DNA of 64,000 bases from Roseovarius indicus (GTDB lineage: Bacteria; Pseudomonadota; Alphaproteobacteria; Rhodobacterales; Rhodobacteraceae): the NCBI RefSeq assembly GCF_008728195.1, contig NZ_CP031598.1, positions 3,472,001-3,536,000 on the forward strand, given 5' to 3'. The position numbers were made by a program, and so were the translations under genes. The notes under the pieces were generated by a model. It searched no databases. It was given only the letters and a program-made list of their open reading frames with translations, and was not told the origin of the DNA. Below are positions 49,939 through 58,177 of this stretch, in pieces. Within the stretch, counting starts at the first letter, position 1, and every line of letters starts with the position of its first letter.

Positions 49939-50394
49939 ATGCCTAAGACGTTAACCCTTGTTTTCCTGAGTTTTTTGGCCGCGCTCGGCGTGGCCGGTCC
50001 GGCCATGTCGCAAGATGACCTGTCCCGGGACGAGCTGATCCTGCCCGGAAGCAGCGTGAAACTCGAAGATTTCATGTGGATCAAGCGCCCGCTTGTCGTC
50101 TTCGCCGACAGCCCGGCCGACCCGCGATATGTCCAGCAGATGGAATACATCACCGAACGGCTCGACGATCTCGACCGGCGCGACGTCGTGGTCCTGACCG
50201 ACACCGACAAGGGCGCCGATACCGCCCTGCGCAAGGAGTTGCGCCCGCGCGGCTTCATGCTGGTGCTCATCGGCAAGGACGGCACCATATATCTGCGCAA
50301 ACCCCTGCCGTGGTCGGTGCGCGAAATCTCCCGCGTGATCGACAAGCTGCCCATGCGGCAGCAGGAAGTGCGCGACCGGCGCGGCGAAAGCTGA
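49939..50394 (+). CDS. DUF4174 secreted protein
   Basis: 151 residues with a signal peptide (hydrophobic to AMS-QD). The mature part, DFMWIKRPLVVFADSPADPRYVQQMEYITERLDDL then GFMLVLIGKDGTIYLRKPLPWSVREI, is the DUF4174 pattern, a thioredoxin-like fold without the CxxC. Its function is unknown. It is inserted in opposite orientation between scpA and the pccA block. Confidence 0.82.
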   Translation: MPKTLTLVFLSFLAALGVAGPAMSQDDLSRDELILPGSSVKLEDFMWIKRPLVVFADSPADPRYVQQMEYITERLDDLDRRDVVVLTDTDKGADTALRKELRPRGFMLVLIGKDGTIYLRKPLPWSVREISRVIDKLPMRQQEVRDRRGES

Positions 50395-50404
50395 GCAGGC
50401 ACCA

Positions 50405-50914
50405 TCACCCCTCCCCCATCGCGGCGAACAACAGGTTGCGGCCCGGGTCCATCACCATGACCGTACCACTCTCGCTATCGTAAGCCAAAAGCGCCTCGGG
50501 GCTCAGCAGCGCCCGGCGAAACGCCCCCTCGGCCCCGTCATCCATGCAACTCCGCGCCTCGAGCCCGGCCCGGCGCATCGCCATGCCGGTCGCGCGCTCC
50601 TCGTTCGCAAGCTGCACCAACGCCGCATCGGGGGCCGTGCCGGCATCGTCCAGCGCCGCGCGACCCGCGCGCAGCGCCCACAGCATCTCGGGCACCGATC
50701 CCGCCACCGGCATCCCCGCGCCCACATCCGCCGCCTTCAGCCGGAAGACGCCCGCCACGCAATCGCCACGGGCCTGGAAATACGCGGTCTCGCCCAGCCG
50801 GAACCACTGCTCCAGCCGTGCCCGCATGGCCGCCTCATCCTCCCGCGCGCAGGCGCCAAGGGTGGCCAGCGCCACCCCGGCAAGCATCGCGTTCGGAACC
50901 ACGGCCATGCGCAT
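50405..50914 (-). CDS. Hypothetical lipoprotein downstream of pccA
   Basis: 169 residues. The leader MRMAVVPNAMLAGVALATLGAC ends in a lipobox LGAC, so the protein is probably lipidated and held at a membrane. The mature part is helical, with RLEQWFRLGETAYFQARGDCVAGVFRL and a second Cys later. It starts 5 bp after the pccA stop and so belongs to the same transcript. I do not recognise the family. Confidence 0.72.
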   Translation of the reverse strand: MRMAVVPNAMLAGVALATLGACAREDEAAMRARLEQWFRLGETAYFQARGDCVAGVFRLKAADVGAGMPVAGSVPEMLWALRAGRAALDDAGTAPDAALVQLANEERATGMAMRRAGLEARSCMDDGAEGAFRRALLSPEALLAYDSESGTVMVMDPGRNLLFAAMGEG

Positions 50915-50919
50915 GGCGC

Positions 50920-52965
50920 TTACTCGAACTCCATGATCACGTCATCCACCGCCAGGCTGTCGCCCGGCCCGGCGTTGATCTTGGTGACAACGGCCTTTCT
51001 CTCGGCCCGCAGGATATTCTCCATCTTCATCGCCTCGATGGTGCAAAGCGCCTGCCCCTCCTGAACTTCCTGGCCTTCCTCGACCGCCACGCTGACGACA
51101 AGGCCCGGCATCGGGCAAAGCAGCATCTTCGACGTATCAGGCGGCAGTTTCTCGGGCATTAACGCCGCCAGCTCGGCCTGCCGGGGCGTGCGCACATGCA
51201 CCTTCAGGTCGGCGCCCCGGGTGCGGATACGGAACCCGCCCGAGATCTTGCCCACCTTCAGCACCAGCAATTCGCCATCCACGTCCAGCTCGGCCAGCTG
51301 ATCGCCCGGCGTCCAGCCGCTCGTCAGCCGGTGGCTGGTGCCGTCCTCGAAGGTCACCGTGGCGCCCTCGCGGTCGGCGTCGATGGTGACGGGGAAGCTC
51401 TGCCCCTGCAGGGTCACGACCCAGTCGCTGCCCACATGCCGCTCGTGATTGTCCATCCGGCCCGACACGCGGGTCCGGCGGATCTCGGCGATCCGGTGCA
51501 TCGCGGCACAGCCCGCCGCCACCCGGCGCAGCGACGGCTCGCCCAGCTCCACGCCCTCGAACCCCTCGGGGTATTCCTCGGCGATGAACGCCGTCGTCAT
51601 GTCGCCCGAAACGAATTTCGGGTGATCCATCACCGCGCTCAGGAACGGCAGGTTATGCCCGATCCCCTCGATCTCGAAACTGTCGAGCGCCACGCGCATC
51701 GCCTCGATCGCGGTCGCCCGGTCCTTGCCCCAGGTACACAGCTTGGCGATCATCGGGTCGTAATACATGGAAATCTCGCCGCCCTCATAGACGCCGGTAT
51801 CGTTGCGCACGGCGGTCTCGCCGGCGCCCGCCTCATCCTGCCACTTGCCGCTTTCCAGAAGCGGGCCCGCCGACACCTCGACCGGCGGGCGATAGCGCGT
51901 CAGCCGCCCGATCGAGGGCAGGAAGTTGCGATACGGGTCCTCGGCATAAAGCCGGCTTTCCATCGCCCAGCCGGTCAGCGTCACGTCATCCTGGCTGATC
52001 GACAGCTTTTCGCCGGCGGCCACCTTGATCATCTGCTCCACCAGGTCGACGCCGGTGATGAGTTCCGTCACCGGGTGCTCCACCTGAAGCCTTGTGTTCA
52101 TCTCGAGGAAATAGAAATTCTTCTCGCCATCGACGATGAATTCCACCGTGCCGGCACTGGCATAGCCCACCGCATGGGCCAGCGCGACGGCCTGCTCGCC
52201 CATCGCCTTGCGGGTTTCCTCGTCGAGGAACGGGCTCGGCGCCTCCTCGATCACCTTCTGGTTCCGCCGCTGGATCGAGCATTCCCGCTCGCCCAGGTAG
52301 ACCCCGTTGCCATGGCTGTCGCACAGCACCTGGATCTCGATATGCCGCGGTTGCGTCACGAATTTCTCGATGAACATCCGGTCGTCGCCAAAGCTGCTGG
52401 CGGCCTCGTTCTTCGACGCCTGGAAGCCCTCGCGCACCTCCTCGGCATTCCATGCGATCCGCATCCCCTTGCCGCCGCCGCCGGCGCTGGCTTTCAGCAT
52501 CACCGGAAAACCGATCTCCTCCGAGATCTTCAGCGCCTCCTCGGCATCCTCGATCAGCCCCATATGCCCCGGCACGGTGTTCACTTCCGCGTCCTGGGCG
52601 ATCTTCTTCGAGGTGATCTTGTCGCCCATCGCCTCGATCGCGCCCTTGGGCGGCCCGATGAAGGCCACGCCTTCCTTCTCCAGCGCATCGGCGAACTTGG
52701 GGTTCTCCGACAGGAAGCCATAGCCCGGATGCACCGCCTCGGCGCCGGTCTGGCGGATGGCCTCCATCACCTTGTCGATGACGATGTAGCTTTCAGAGGC
52801 CGGCGGCGGGCCGATATGCACCGCCTCGTCGGCCATCTGCACATGCAGCGCGTTGCGGTCGGCATCCGAATAGATGGCCACCGTCGAAATGCCCATCTTG
52901 CGCGCGGTCTTGATGACGCGGCAGGCAATCTCGCCCCGGTTGGCAATCAGGATTTTCTTGAACAT
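50920..52965 (-). CDS. pccA: Propionyl-CoA carboxylase alpha subunit (biotin carboxylase/BCCP)
   Basis: 681 residues. The N-terminal biotin carboxylase includes KILIANRGEIACRVIKTA, the ATP-grasp loop KASAGGGGKGMRI, and EMNTRLQVEHPVTE. The middle BT domain joins it to the C-terminal biotin domain, with biotinylated Lys about 647 in EAMKMENI. It carboxylates biotin for transfer to propionyl-CoA by PccB. It is separated from pccB by four small genes; no TTTGCAAA site was found directly upstream. Confidence 0.96.
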   Translation of the reverse strand: MFKKILIANRGEIACRVIKTARKMGISTVAIYSDADRNALHVQMADEAVHIGPPPASESYIVIDKVMEAIRQTGAEAVHPGYGFLSENPKFADALEKEGVAFIGPPKGAIEAMGDKITSKKIAQDAEVNTVPGHMGLIEDAEEALKISEEIGFPVMLKASAGGGGKGMRIAWNAEEVREGFQASKNEAASSFGDDRMFIEKFVTQPRHIEIQVLCDSHGNGVYLGERECSIQRRNQKVIEEAPSPFLDEETRKAMGEQAVALAHAVGYASAGTVEFIVDGEKNFYFLEMNTRLQVEHPVTELITGVDLVEQMIKVAAGEKLSISQDDVTLTGWAMESRLYAEDPYRNFLPSIGRLTRYRPPVEVSAGPLLESGKWQDEAGAGETAVRNDTGVYEGGEISMYYDPMIAKLCTWGKDRATAIEAMRVALDSFEIEGIGHNLPFLSAVMDHPKFVSGDMTTAFIAEEYPEGFEGVELGEPSLRRVAAGCAAMHRIAEIRRTRVSGRMDNHERHVGSDWVVTLQGQSFPVTIDADREGATVTFEDGTSHRLTSGWTPGDQLAELDVDGELLVLKVGKISGGFRIRTRGADLKVHVRTPRQAELAALMPEKLPPDTSKMLLCPMPGLVVSVAVEEGQEVQEGQALCTIEAMKMENILRAERKAVVTKINAGPGDSLAVDDVIMEFE

Positions 52966-53082
52966 GTCTCAGGTCCTCTTCTCGGGTCTTGGCCACGCGG
53001 CGCTGCGCCGCGACGGTGTCGCGAATACGGGCACGGGGGTCAGGCCACCGCGCACGCAAAGCTCTGGAATGAAACGAAAAAG

Positions 53083-53112
53083 GGGCGGCCTGCACGATGT
53101 GCAAGGCCGCCC
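53083..53112 (-). terminator. Intrinsic terminator in the pccA upstream gap
   Basis: On the minus strand the stem GGGCGGCC-(A bulge)-TGCAC closes on a 3-nt loop and is followed by CCTTTTTCG. It lies about 200 nt beyond the stop at 53316 and 118 nt before the pccA ATG. The gap 52966-53315 holds no convincing gene, so the terminator ends either a long 3' untranslated region or a short RNA. Confidence 0.65.
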
Positions 53113-53315
53113 GTCAGGGGAAGGGTAACGGATAAGACGAAACGTCCTGGCCCCTTGGGGAAGGGCCACCACTACAAGGCCCACGCTGCACGCGCGCGCG
53201 GCCCGCGCCAAGCGGCGCGTTACACGGATAGGGAGATCGGCTGCAATCCGCACAAATCCGGCGGTCGTGGGCGATTTCACGCCCAAAAGCCCTGCCATGA
53301 TGCTCCGACCGGCCA

Positions 53316-53672
53316 TCATCCCCCCTCGTCCTCGAACGCCTCGGGGAAGGCCGCCCGCGCCGCACTCACGTCGAGCACGAGCAGCGCCTCGTAATCCTCC
53401 GGATCGAACGGGTCCTCCGCGGGCTTCACCTCGCGCCCGAACAGCCAGCTCAGCCGCCCGGCATCGAGATTGCCCCGCTCGAACGGGACCTCGCCGAACT
53501 GCTCCCACAACGCGCGCACGAAGGCGGTGTCGGCCATCCGGTCGGCGGGCCGGCGGTCGCGATAGCGCTCGCGGCGCACGATCGGCGTCGCCCCCTTGGG
53601 GTTGGCCCGTCTGATGGTGAACTGGAAATCCGATCCGGGCAGGCGCCCGGGAAAGCCGCGATGCTTCAGCAT
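53316..53672 (-). CDS. Conserved hypothetical protein between pccB and pccA
   Basis: 118 residues. It is soluble and Arg-rich in the first half (FTIRRANPKGATPIVRRERYRDRRPADRMADTAFVRALWEQFGEVPFERGNL) and acidic at the end. There is no signal peptide and no known motif. Good codon usage and its place within the locus support a real gene. Confidence 0.65.
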   Translation of the reverse strand: MLKHRGFPGRLPGSDFQFTIRRANPKGATPIVRRERYRDRRPADRMADTAFVRALWEQFGEVPFERGNLDAGRLSWLFGREVKPAEDPFDPEDYEALLVLDVSAARAAFPEAFEDEGG

Positions 53673-53715
53673 GGGGCGCCCTCCTGCGTTGCGGGGCGCC
53701 GTGCGGCGGTCAGGA

Positions 53716-53731
53716 CGGGCCCGAAGGCCCG
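53716..53731 (-). terminator. TTCG-capped stem behind the small lipoprotein gene
   Basis: On the minus strand CGGGCC-TTCG-GGCCCG forms a very stable 6-bp stem with a UUCG tetraloop 23 bp after the stop at 53754. No U-tract follows, so a stabilising or processing stem is also possible. Confidence 0.4.
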
Positions 53732-53753
53732 CCCCGTGTACTCCCTCGCGGGA

Positions 53754-53903
53754 TTACTTGTACTTGCCGGTGTAGACGGGCTCGACCGAAATCGGCGCCG
53801 GATCGACCACGACGAATTCTTCTTCCTGCTGTTGTTGCTGGGCACAGGCGGCGAAACTCGCCATGATGCCGAGCGCAAGAATGCTCTTGATAGTCTTAGA
53901 CAT
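53754..53903 (-). CDS. Small lipoprotein, 49 residues
   Basis: The ATG at 53903 has AGGAG upstream. The leader KTIKSILALGIMASFAAC ends in a lipobox AAC; after it comes AQQQQQEEEFVVVDPAPISVEP, a Gln/Glu run and a Pro-rich end YTGKYK. Lipidation is expected and the mature peptide is about 30 residues. Such tiny lipoproteins occur near envelope genes in this group. A 12-bp palindrome lies in its leader. Confidence 0.7.
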   Translation of the reverse strand: MSKTIKSILALGIMASFAACAQQQQQEEEFVVVDPAPISVEPVYTGKYK

Positions 53904-53916
53904 AAATGTCTCCTGT

Positions 53917-53928
53917 ATGTGTACACAT
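53917..53928. promoter_or_regulatory. Perfect palindrome ATGTGTACACAT in the small-lipoprotein leader
   Basis: The 12-bp dyad ATGTGTACACAT lies 14 nt upstream of the ATG at 53903, at or just before the Shine-Dalgarno. It could be an operator or a translation-control stem. The rest of the gap up to 54117 contains no clear gene. Confidence 0.3.
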
Positions 53929-54117
53929 TTGGACGCCACGTAAAACGCCCCACCTGCCTCACGTGGGTCATTGCGGTCACTCGAGTGCAACCGGAGTCCA
54001 GAATACTGGAATCCCCGCAGATTTGATACTTATCCACACCGAAGCCGGCGGCGTGTGACTCCAAAGCCTCAAACCGCGCCTCACTTGAGATTCGAGCCGC
54101 AAGATATTGTGCACGCA

Positions 54118-54519
54118 TCAGAAAACCTCCCAGATACAGGTGCCGTTTTCGACGCGGTACGCCTCGAACACCTGCACCACGTCAGGATCGGGTACGCCGA
54201 ATTCCGACGGCTTGTTCCCGACCGAGATGATGATTGTCGCCCCGTCGTCGCCGGCCTCGGGCACCGCCTGCAGCGCCACGCTGGTGCAAAGGTACTCCAG
54301 GTCGGCCGACACCGCGTCAAAGTCCGCCCCCTTGTCGAGCCCCGGCGCCACGAAGCGGAACCGCAGCACCGGCCCGGTGCCGCCCTCCTGCCGCAGCACC
54401 TCCTGCAAGCCGGCCTCCAGCCCCGAAGGCAGGACGAAGCGCTCCTCCAACGCCTCGCCCTGCTGGGCAGCAGCCGCGGTCAAGACCGCGGCCGCACATA
54501 CCAGCGCCGATACTCTCAC
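54118..54519 (-). CDS. Secreted hypothetical protein (possibly DUF6497)
   Basis: 133 residues from a GTG at 54519 that overlaps the previous stop as GTGA. The leader SALVCAAAVLTAAAAQQ is short. The mature part has LPSGLEAGLQEVLRQEGGTGPVLRFRFVAPGL, LEYLCTSVALQAVPEAGDDGATIIISVGNKPSEFGVPDPDVVQVFEAYRVENGTCIWEVF; two Cys could pair. I recall DUF6497 as similar but am not sure. The locus context is pccB-unknown-unknown-pccA. Confidence 0.62.
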   Translation of the reverse strand: MRVSALVCAAAVLTAAAAQQGEALEERFVLPSGLEAGLQEVLRQEGGTGPVLRFRFVAPGLDKGADFDAVSADLEYLCTSVALQAVPEAGDDGATIIISVGNKPSEFGVPDPDVVQVFEAYRVENGTCIWEVF

Positions 54520-54851
54520 GACGCCCACCTGATCCACCGCTGCCGGTTGCCGGCATCCGCCAGCACCCGCGCGATCTTCGCCTCGGCCTGCGCCCGGGCC
54601 ACCGGCCCGTCGACCTGACCGCCCGCGGTCACCGCCAGCATGCCGCCCTCGGGCGCCACGCGCACCACCGGCGCAAACCCCTTCAGCCGCCGCAGCGCGC
54701 GCCACACATCCTGCCGCACCTGCCTTGCCAGCCGCATCTTGTTCACCACCGGCAACACCGTGCGCGCCGCCACGTCGAACCGCGCCGGCCACCGCCGCGC
54801 CACGGTCAGCACGCCCGCCTCCTCCACGATATGCCACCTGTCACGCGCCAT
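54516..54851 (-). CDS. Conserved hypothetical protein after pccB
   Basis: 111 residues, no signal peptide. Helical, basic middle (RLARQVRQDVWRALRRLKGFAPVVRVAPEGGMLAVTAGGQVDGPV) with an RRWIRWAS-like end. The gene is translationally coupled (GTGA) to the secreted hypothetical downstream. No known motif. Its steady place in the propionate locus hints at a role tied to it, which is inference. Confidence 0.6.
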   Translation of the reverse strand: MARDRWHIVEEAGVLTVARRWPARFDVAARTVLPVVNKMRLARQVRQDVWRALRRLKGFAPVVRVAPEGGMLAVTAGGQVDGPVARAQAEAKIARVLADAGNRQRWIRWAS

Positions 54852-54872
54852 CGGCCCTTGACGATCCCCTAG

Positions 54873-54919
54873 CTTCTTCTGGCTGAAAATATCCCGGGGG
54901 CGTGGGGGCTGGCCCCCAC
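54873..54919. repeat. 3'-end repeat behind pccB: core plus hairpin
   Basis: The core CTTCTTCTGGCTG then AAAATATCCCGGGGG (54873-54900) is followed toward the pccB stop by GTGGGGGC-TG-GCCCCCAC (54902-54919). Position and order match the elements behind scpA and the MFS gene, but the long middle stem is missing here. Confidence 0.6.
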
Positions 54920-54940
54920 TCCTCCCGTCCCCGGGCTCAC

Positions 54941-56473
54941 TTACAGCGGAATATTGTCGTGCTTCTTCCAAGGCAGGCTGCGCTTCTTCTTCCGAAGGCT
55001 GGCAAACGCCCGGCTCACCCGCATCCGGGTGTTGTTGGGCTGGATCACCTCGTCGATGAAGCCACGCTCGGCCGCCACGAAGGGGTTGGCGAACCGGTCC
55101 TCGTAGTTCTTGGTATGCGCCGCGATCTTCTCGGCATCGCCAAGGTCGGCGCGGTGGATGATCTCCGTCGCCCCCTTGGCGCCCATCACCGCGATCTCGG
55201 CGGTGGGCCAGGCATAGTTGAAATCGCCCCGCAGGTGCTTCGACGACATCACGTCATAGGCCCCGCCATAGGCCTTCCGGGTGATCACCGTCACCTTGGG
55301 CACCGTCGCCTCGCCGAACGCGTAAAGCAGCTTCGCGCCATGCTTGATCACCCCGCCATATTCCTGGCTCGTCCCGGGCAGGAAGCCGGGCACGTCGACC
55401 AGCGTCAGGATCGGGATCTCGAAACAGTCGCAGAACCGCACGAACCGCGCGGCCTTGCGGCTCGAGTCGATATCCAGGCACCCGGCCAGCACCATCGGCT
55501 GGTTCGCCACCACGCCCACGGTCCGGCCTTCCAGCCGCACGAAGCCGGTGATGATGTTCTTCGCGAAATCCTCCTGGATTTCATAGAAATCGCCCTCGTC
55601 CGCGAGCTTGGTGATCAGCTCCTTCATGTCGTAGGGCGTGTTCGGGTTGTCGGGGATCAGCGTGTCGAGGCTGGGCTCCTTGCGGCCCGGCTCGTCGAAG
55701 AACGGGCGCACCGGCGATTTCTCGGTGTTGTTGAGCGGCAGGAAATCCACCAGCCGCCGCACCTCGGCCAGCGCCTCGACATCGTTCTCGAAAGCCGCGT
55801 CCGCGACCGAGCTCTTCTTCGTATGCGTGCTCGCCCCGCCCAGCTCTTCCGCCGTCACCTGCTCGTTGGTCACGGTCTTCACCACGTCCGGCCCCGTGAC
55901 GAACATGTAGGAGCTGTCCTTCACCATGAAGATGAAGTCGGTCATCGCCGGCGAATAGACCGCGCCACCGGCACAGGGCCCCATGATCACGCTGATCTGC
56001 GGAATGACGCCCGAGGCCTCGATATTGCGCTGGAAGACCTCGGCATAGCCCGCAAGGCTGGCCACGCCCTCCTGGATCCGGGCGCCGCCCGAGTCGTTCA
56101 GGCCGATGATCGGTGCGCCGTTCTGAAGCGCCATGTCCATCACCTTGCAGATCTTCTCGGCATGGGTTTCCGACAGCGAGCCGCCGAAGACGGTGAAATC
56201 CTGGCTGAACACATAGACCTGCCGACCGTTGATCGTGCCCCAGCCGGTGATCACCCCGTCGCCGTAAAGCTTGCTCTCCTCCATCCCGAAGTCGATGCAA
56301 CGGTGGGTCTTGAACATGTCGAACTCTTCGAAGCTGCCCTCGTCGAGCAGAATTTCGATCCGTTCGCGGGCGGTCAGCTTGCCCTTGGCGTGCTGGGCGT
56401 CGATGCGTTTCTGGCCACCGCCAAGGCGCGCCTCGGCGCGGCGGTCCTCGAGTTCCTGCAGGATATCCTTCAT
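54941..56473 (-). CDS. pccB: Propionyl-CoA carboxylase beta subunit
   Basis: 510 residues from ATG 56473. The carboxyltransferase N-terminal half has [20 protein letters not shown] and [19 protein letters not shown]; the C-terminal half has [20 protein letters not shown] and [18 protein letters not shown], the two acyl-CoA/biotin pockets. It moves CO2 from carboxybiotin on PccA to propionyl-CoA. TTTGCAAA-type sites lie 60-120 nt upstream, next to the regulator PccR in the locus. Confidence 0.96.
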   Translation of the reverse strand: MKDILQELEDRRAEARLGGGQKRIDAQHAKGKLTARERIEILLDEGSFEEFDMFKTHRCIDFGMEESKLYGDGVITGWGTINGRQVYVFSQDFTVFGGSLSETHAEKICKVMDMALQNGAPIIGLNDSGGARIQEGVASLAGYAEVFQRNIEASGVIPQISVIMGPCAGGAVYSPAMTDFIFMVKDSSYMFVTGPDVVKTVTNEQVTAEELGGASTHTKKSSVADAAFENDVEALAEVRRLVDFLPLNNTEKSPVRPFFDEPGRKEPSLDTLIPDNPNTPYDMKELITKLADEGDFYEIQEDFAKNIITGFVRLEGRTVGVVANQPMVLAGCLDIDSSRKAARFVRFCDCFEIPILTLVDVPGFLPGTSQEYGGVIKHGAKLLYAFGEATVPKVTVITRKAYGGAYDVMSSKHLRGDFNYAWPTAEIAVMGAKGATEIIHRADLGDAEKIAAHTKNYEDRFANPFVAAERGFIDEVIQPNNTRMRVSRAFASLRKKKRSLPWKKHDNIPL

Positions 56474-56536
56474 GAGAGTCCTCTTCCCGGTTTTCGGCGG
56501 AAAATAGAGAAGACGGCGCATAACACAAAGCACAAT

Positions 56537-56593
56537 TCGGCAAATTTGCAAATCTTTAGCAGAGGTGCCGCAGCTAACTGCAAATCAGGCAAA
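56537..56593. promoter_or_regulatory. PccR-type TTTGCAAA sites upstream of pccB
   Basis: A perfect TTTGCAAA is at 56545-56552, directly preceded by TCGGCAAA (56537-56544). Half-sites TGCAAA (56579-56584) and GGCAAA (56588-56593) follow. As I recall, PccR of Rhodobacter sphaeroides binds paired TTTGCAAA boxes before pccB; the match here is good for one box and partial for the partner. Confidence 0.6.
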
Positions 56594-56742
56594 CTCACTG
56601 GCCGCCAGACCGGCACCCGGCCCCGCCCCCGCCGAAGCCCGGGCAGTTCCGCACCGAATGGTGCGCCGCTGCACAGCCCAGTGGCAGACAGCTATGCATT
56701 TAGCGATATGGACACCGCCATGCGACACGCTAGATTGCGCGC

Positions 56743-58014
56743 ATGACCGAACTTCCCTCCGGGACGCAGGCCGCGCAGACGGCGGAGTACCCCACCCACC
56801 CGCCAGAGCGCCGGTTTCTCGACCGCAGCACGCCCCCGCATATCCTGACGCTGATCGCCCTGTCGGCCTCGGCGGCCTTGGCGATGAACATCTTCCTGCC
56901 CTCGCTGCCGGCGATGGCCGAGCATTTCGACACCGAATACCGCGTCATGCAGCTTTCGGTGGCGCTCTATCTCGGCGTCAACGCGGTGCTGCAGCTGTTC
57001 GTCGGCGCCATCTCCGACCGGATCGGGCGGCGGCCGGTGCTGCTGGCGGGCATCGCGATCTTCTGCCTCGCCACGATCGGCTGCATCTTCGCGACCAACA
57101 TCGTCATGTTCCTCGTCTTCCGCATGTGCCAGGCGGCGATCGTCACCGCGCTGGTCCTGTCGCGGGCGGTGGTGCGCGACATGGTCCCCGAGGCCCAGGC
57201 CGCCTCGATGATCGGATACGTGACAATGGGCATGGCCGTGGCGCCGATGGTGGGCCCCGCGATCGGCGGCGCGCTGGCCTCGGTCTTCGGCTGGCAGGCG
57301 GGCTTCTGGGCGCTTTTCCTGATCGGCGGGCTGACGCTCTGGCTGACATGGACGGACCTTGGCGAAACCGCCCCCTCCCGCGCCGGCACCACGCTGCGCG
57401 ACGAGCTGCGCGACTATCCCGAACTGCTGAAATCGCCCCGCTTCTGGGGCTACACGCTGACGCTCGGCCTGATCTCGGGGTCGTTCTTCGCCTATCTTGG
57501 CGGCGCGCCCTTCGTCGGCGACCAGGTCTTCGGCCTCGACCAGGCGGTCTTCGGCCTGTTCTTCGGGGCACCCGCCATCGGCTATTTCTGCGGCAATGGC
57601 ATCGCCGGGCGGTTCTCCGTCCAGGTGGGGATCAACCGCATGGTCCTGTGGGGCACGCTGATCAACGCCGGCGGCGTGGCGCTCAACCTGCTGGTCACCT
57701 CGATAGGCTACGGCACGCCCTACACCTTCTTCGGCCTGATGACCTGCATCGGGCTCGGCAACGGCATGGCCATCCCCAACGCCACCTCCGGCGCCCTGTC
57801 GGTGCGCCCGCATCTTGCCGGCACGGCCAGCGGGTTGTCGGGCGCCATGATGATCGGGCTGGGCGCGGGGCTCTCGGCACTGGCAGGCGCCCTGCTGACG
57901 CCCGGCTCGGGCGCAACGCCGCTCCTGTGGCTCATGGTCGTCACCGGGGTCGGCGCGATCGTGACGATCCTGATGGTGATCCGGCGCGAGAAACGGCTGG
58001 CCGGGGCACTTTGA
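56743..58014 (+). CDS. MFS multidrug transporter, Bcr/CflA type
   Basis: 423 residues with 12 membrane segments. LPSLPAMAEHFDTEYRVMQLSVALYLGVNAVLQLFVGAISDRIGRRPVLL contains the MFS motif A (GxxxDRxGRRxxL); RAVVRDMVPEAQAASMIGYV marks the Bcr/CflA subgroup. It exports small toxic compounds by H+ antiport. It is divergent from pccB and followed by a composite repeat and pccR. Confidence 0.88.
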   Translation: MTELPSGTQAAQTAEYPTHPPERRFLDRSTPPHILTLIALSASAALAMNIFLPSLPAMAEHFDTEYRVMQLSVALYLGVNAVLQLFVGAISDRIGRRPVLLAGIAIFCLATIGCIFATNIVMFLVFRMCQAAIVTALVLSRAVVRDMVPEAQAASMIGYVTMGMAVAPMVGPAIGGALASVFGWQAGFWALFLIGGLTLWLTWTDLGETAPSRAGTTLRDELRDYPELLKSPRFWGYTLTLGLISGSFFAYLGGAPFVGDQVFGLDQAVFGLFFGAPAIGYFCGNGIAGRFSVQVGINRMVLWGTLINAGGVALNLLVTSIGYGTPYTFFGLMTCIGLGNGMAIPNATSGALSVRPHLAGTASGLSGAMMIGLGAGLSALAGALLTPGSGATPLLWLMVVTGVGAIVTILMVIRREKRLAGAL

Positions 58015-58029
58015 GGCTGGCGTCGCGGT

Positions 58030-58101
58030 GGGGGGCTCTGCCCCCGACGCTGAAACCCGGTCGGGTTTCAACGTCTCCCCCGGGATATTTTCGGCCAGAA
58101 G
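58030..58101. repeat. 3'-end composite repeat behind the MFS gene
   Basis: After the MFS stop it shows GGGGGC-TCT-GCCCCC (58031-58045), a 14-bp stem GACGCTGAAACCCG/CGGGTTTCAACGTC (58046-58059 and 58062-58075), and the core TCTCCCCCGGGATATTTTCGG then CCAGAAG (to 58101). The stem sequence differs from the scpA copy but pairing is kept. Confidence 0.65.
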
Positions 58102-58129
58102 AAACACGGGCTATGCTTGCGCGGCGCGG

Positions 58130-58167
58130 TTTGCAAACCTACCCTGAGCGAATCGCGAAATTGCAAA
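58130..58167. promoter_or_regulatory. PccR-type sites upstream of pccR
   Basis: TTTGCAAA at 58130-58137 and ATTGCAAA at 58160-58167, the second overlapping the ribosome-binding region of pccR 11 nt before its ATG. The ATCGCGAAATTGCAAA stretch resembles the TCGGCAAATTTGCAAA at pccB. Autoregulation is likely. Confidence 0.58.
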
Positions 58168-58177
58168 GGCCGCGCCC

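Noticed and set aside
52969..53508. Open frame upstream of pccA
   Set aside because: It runs straight through a strong intrinsic terminator and overlaps the 118-residue gene in another frame; composition is Arg/Pro-rich.
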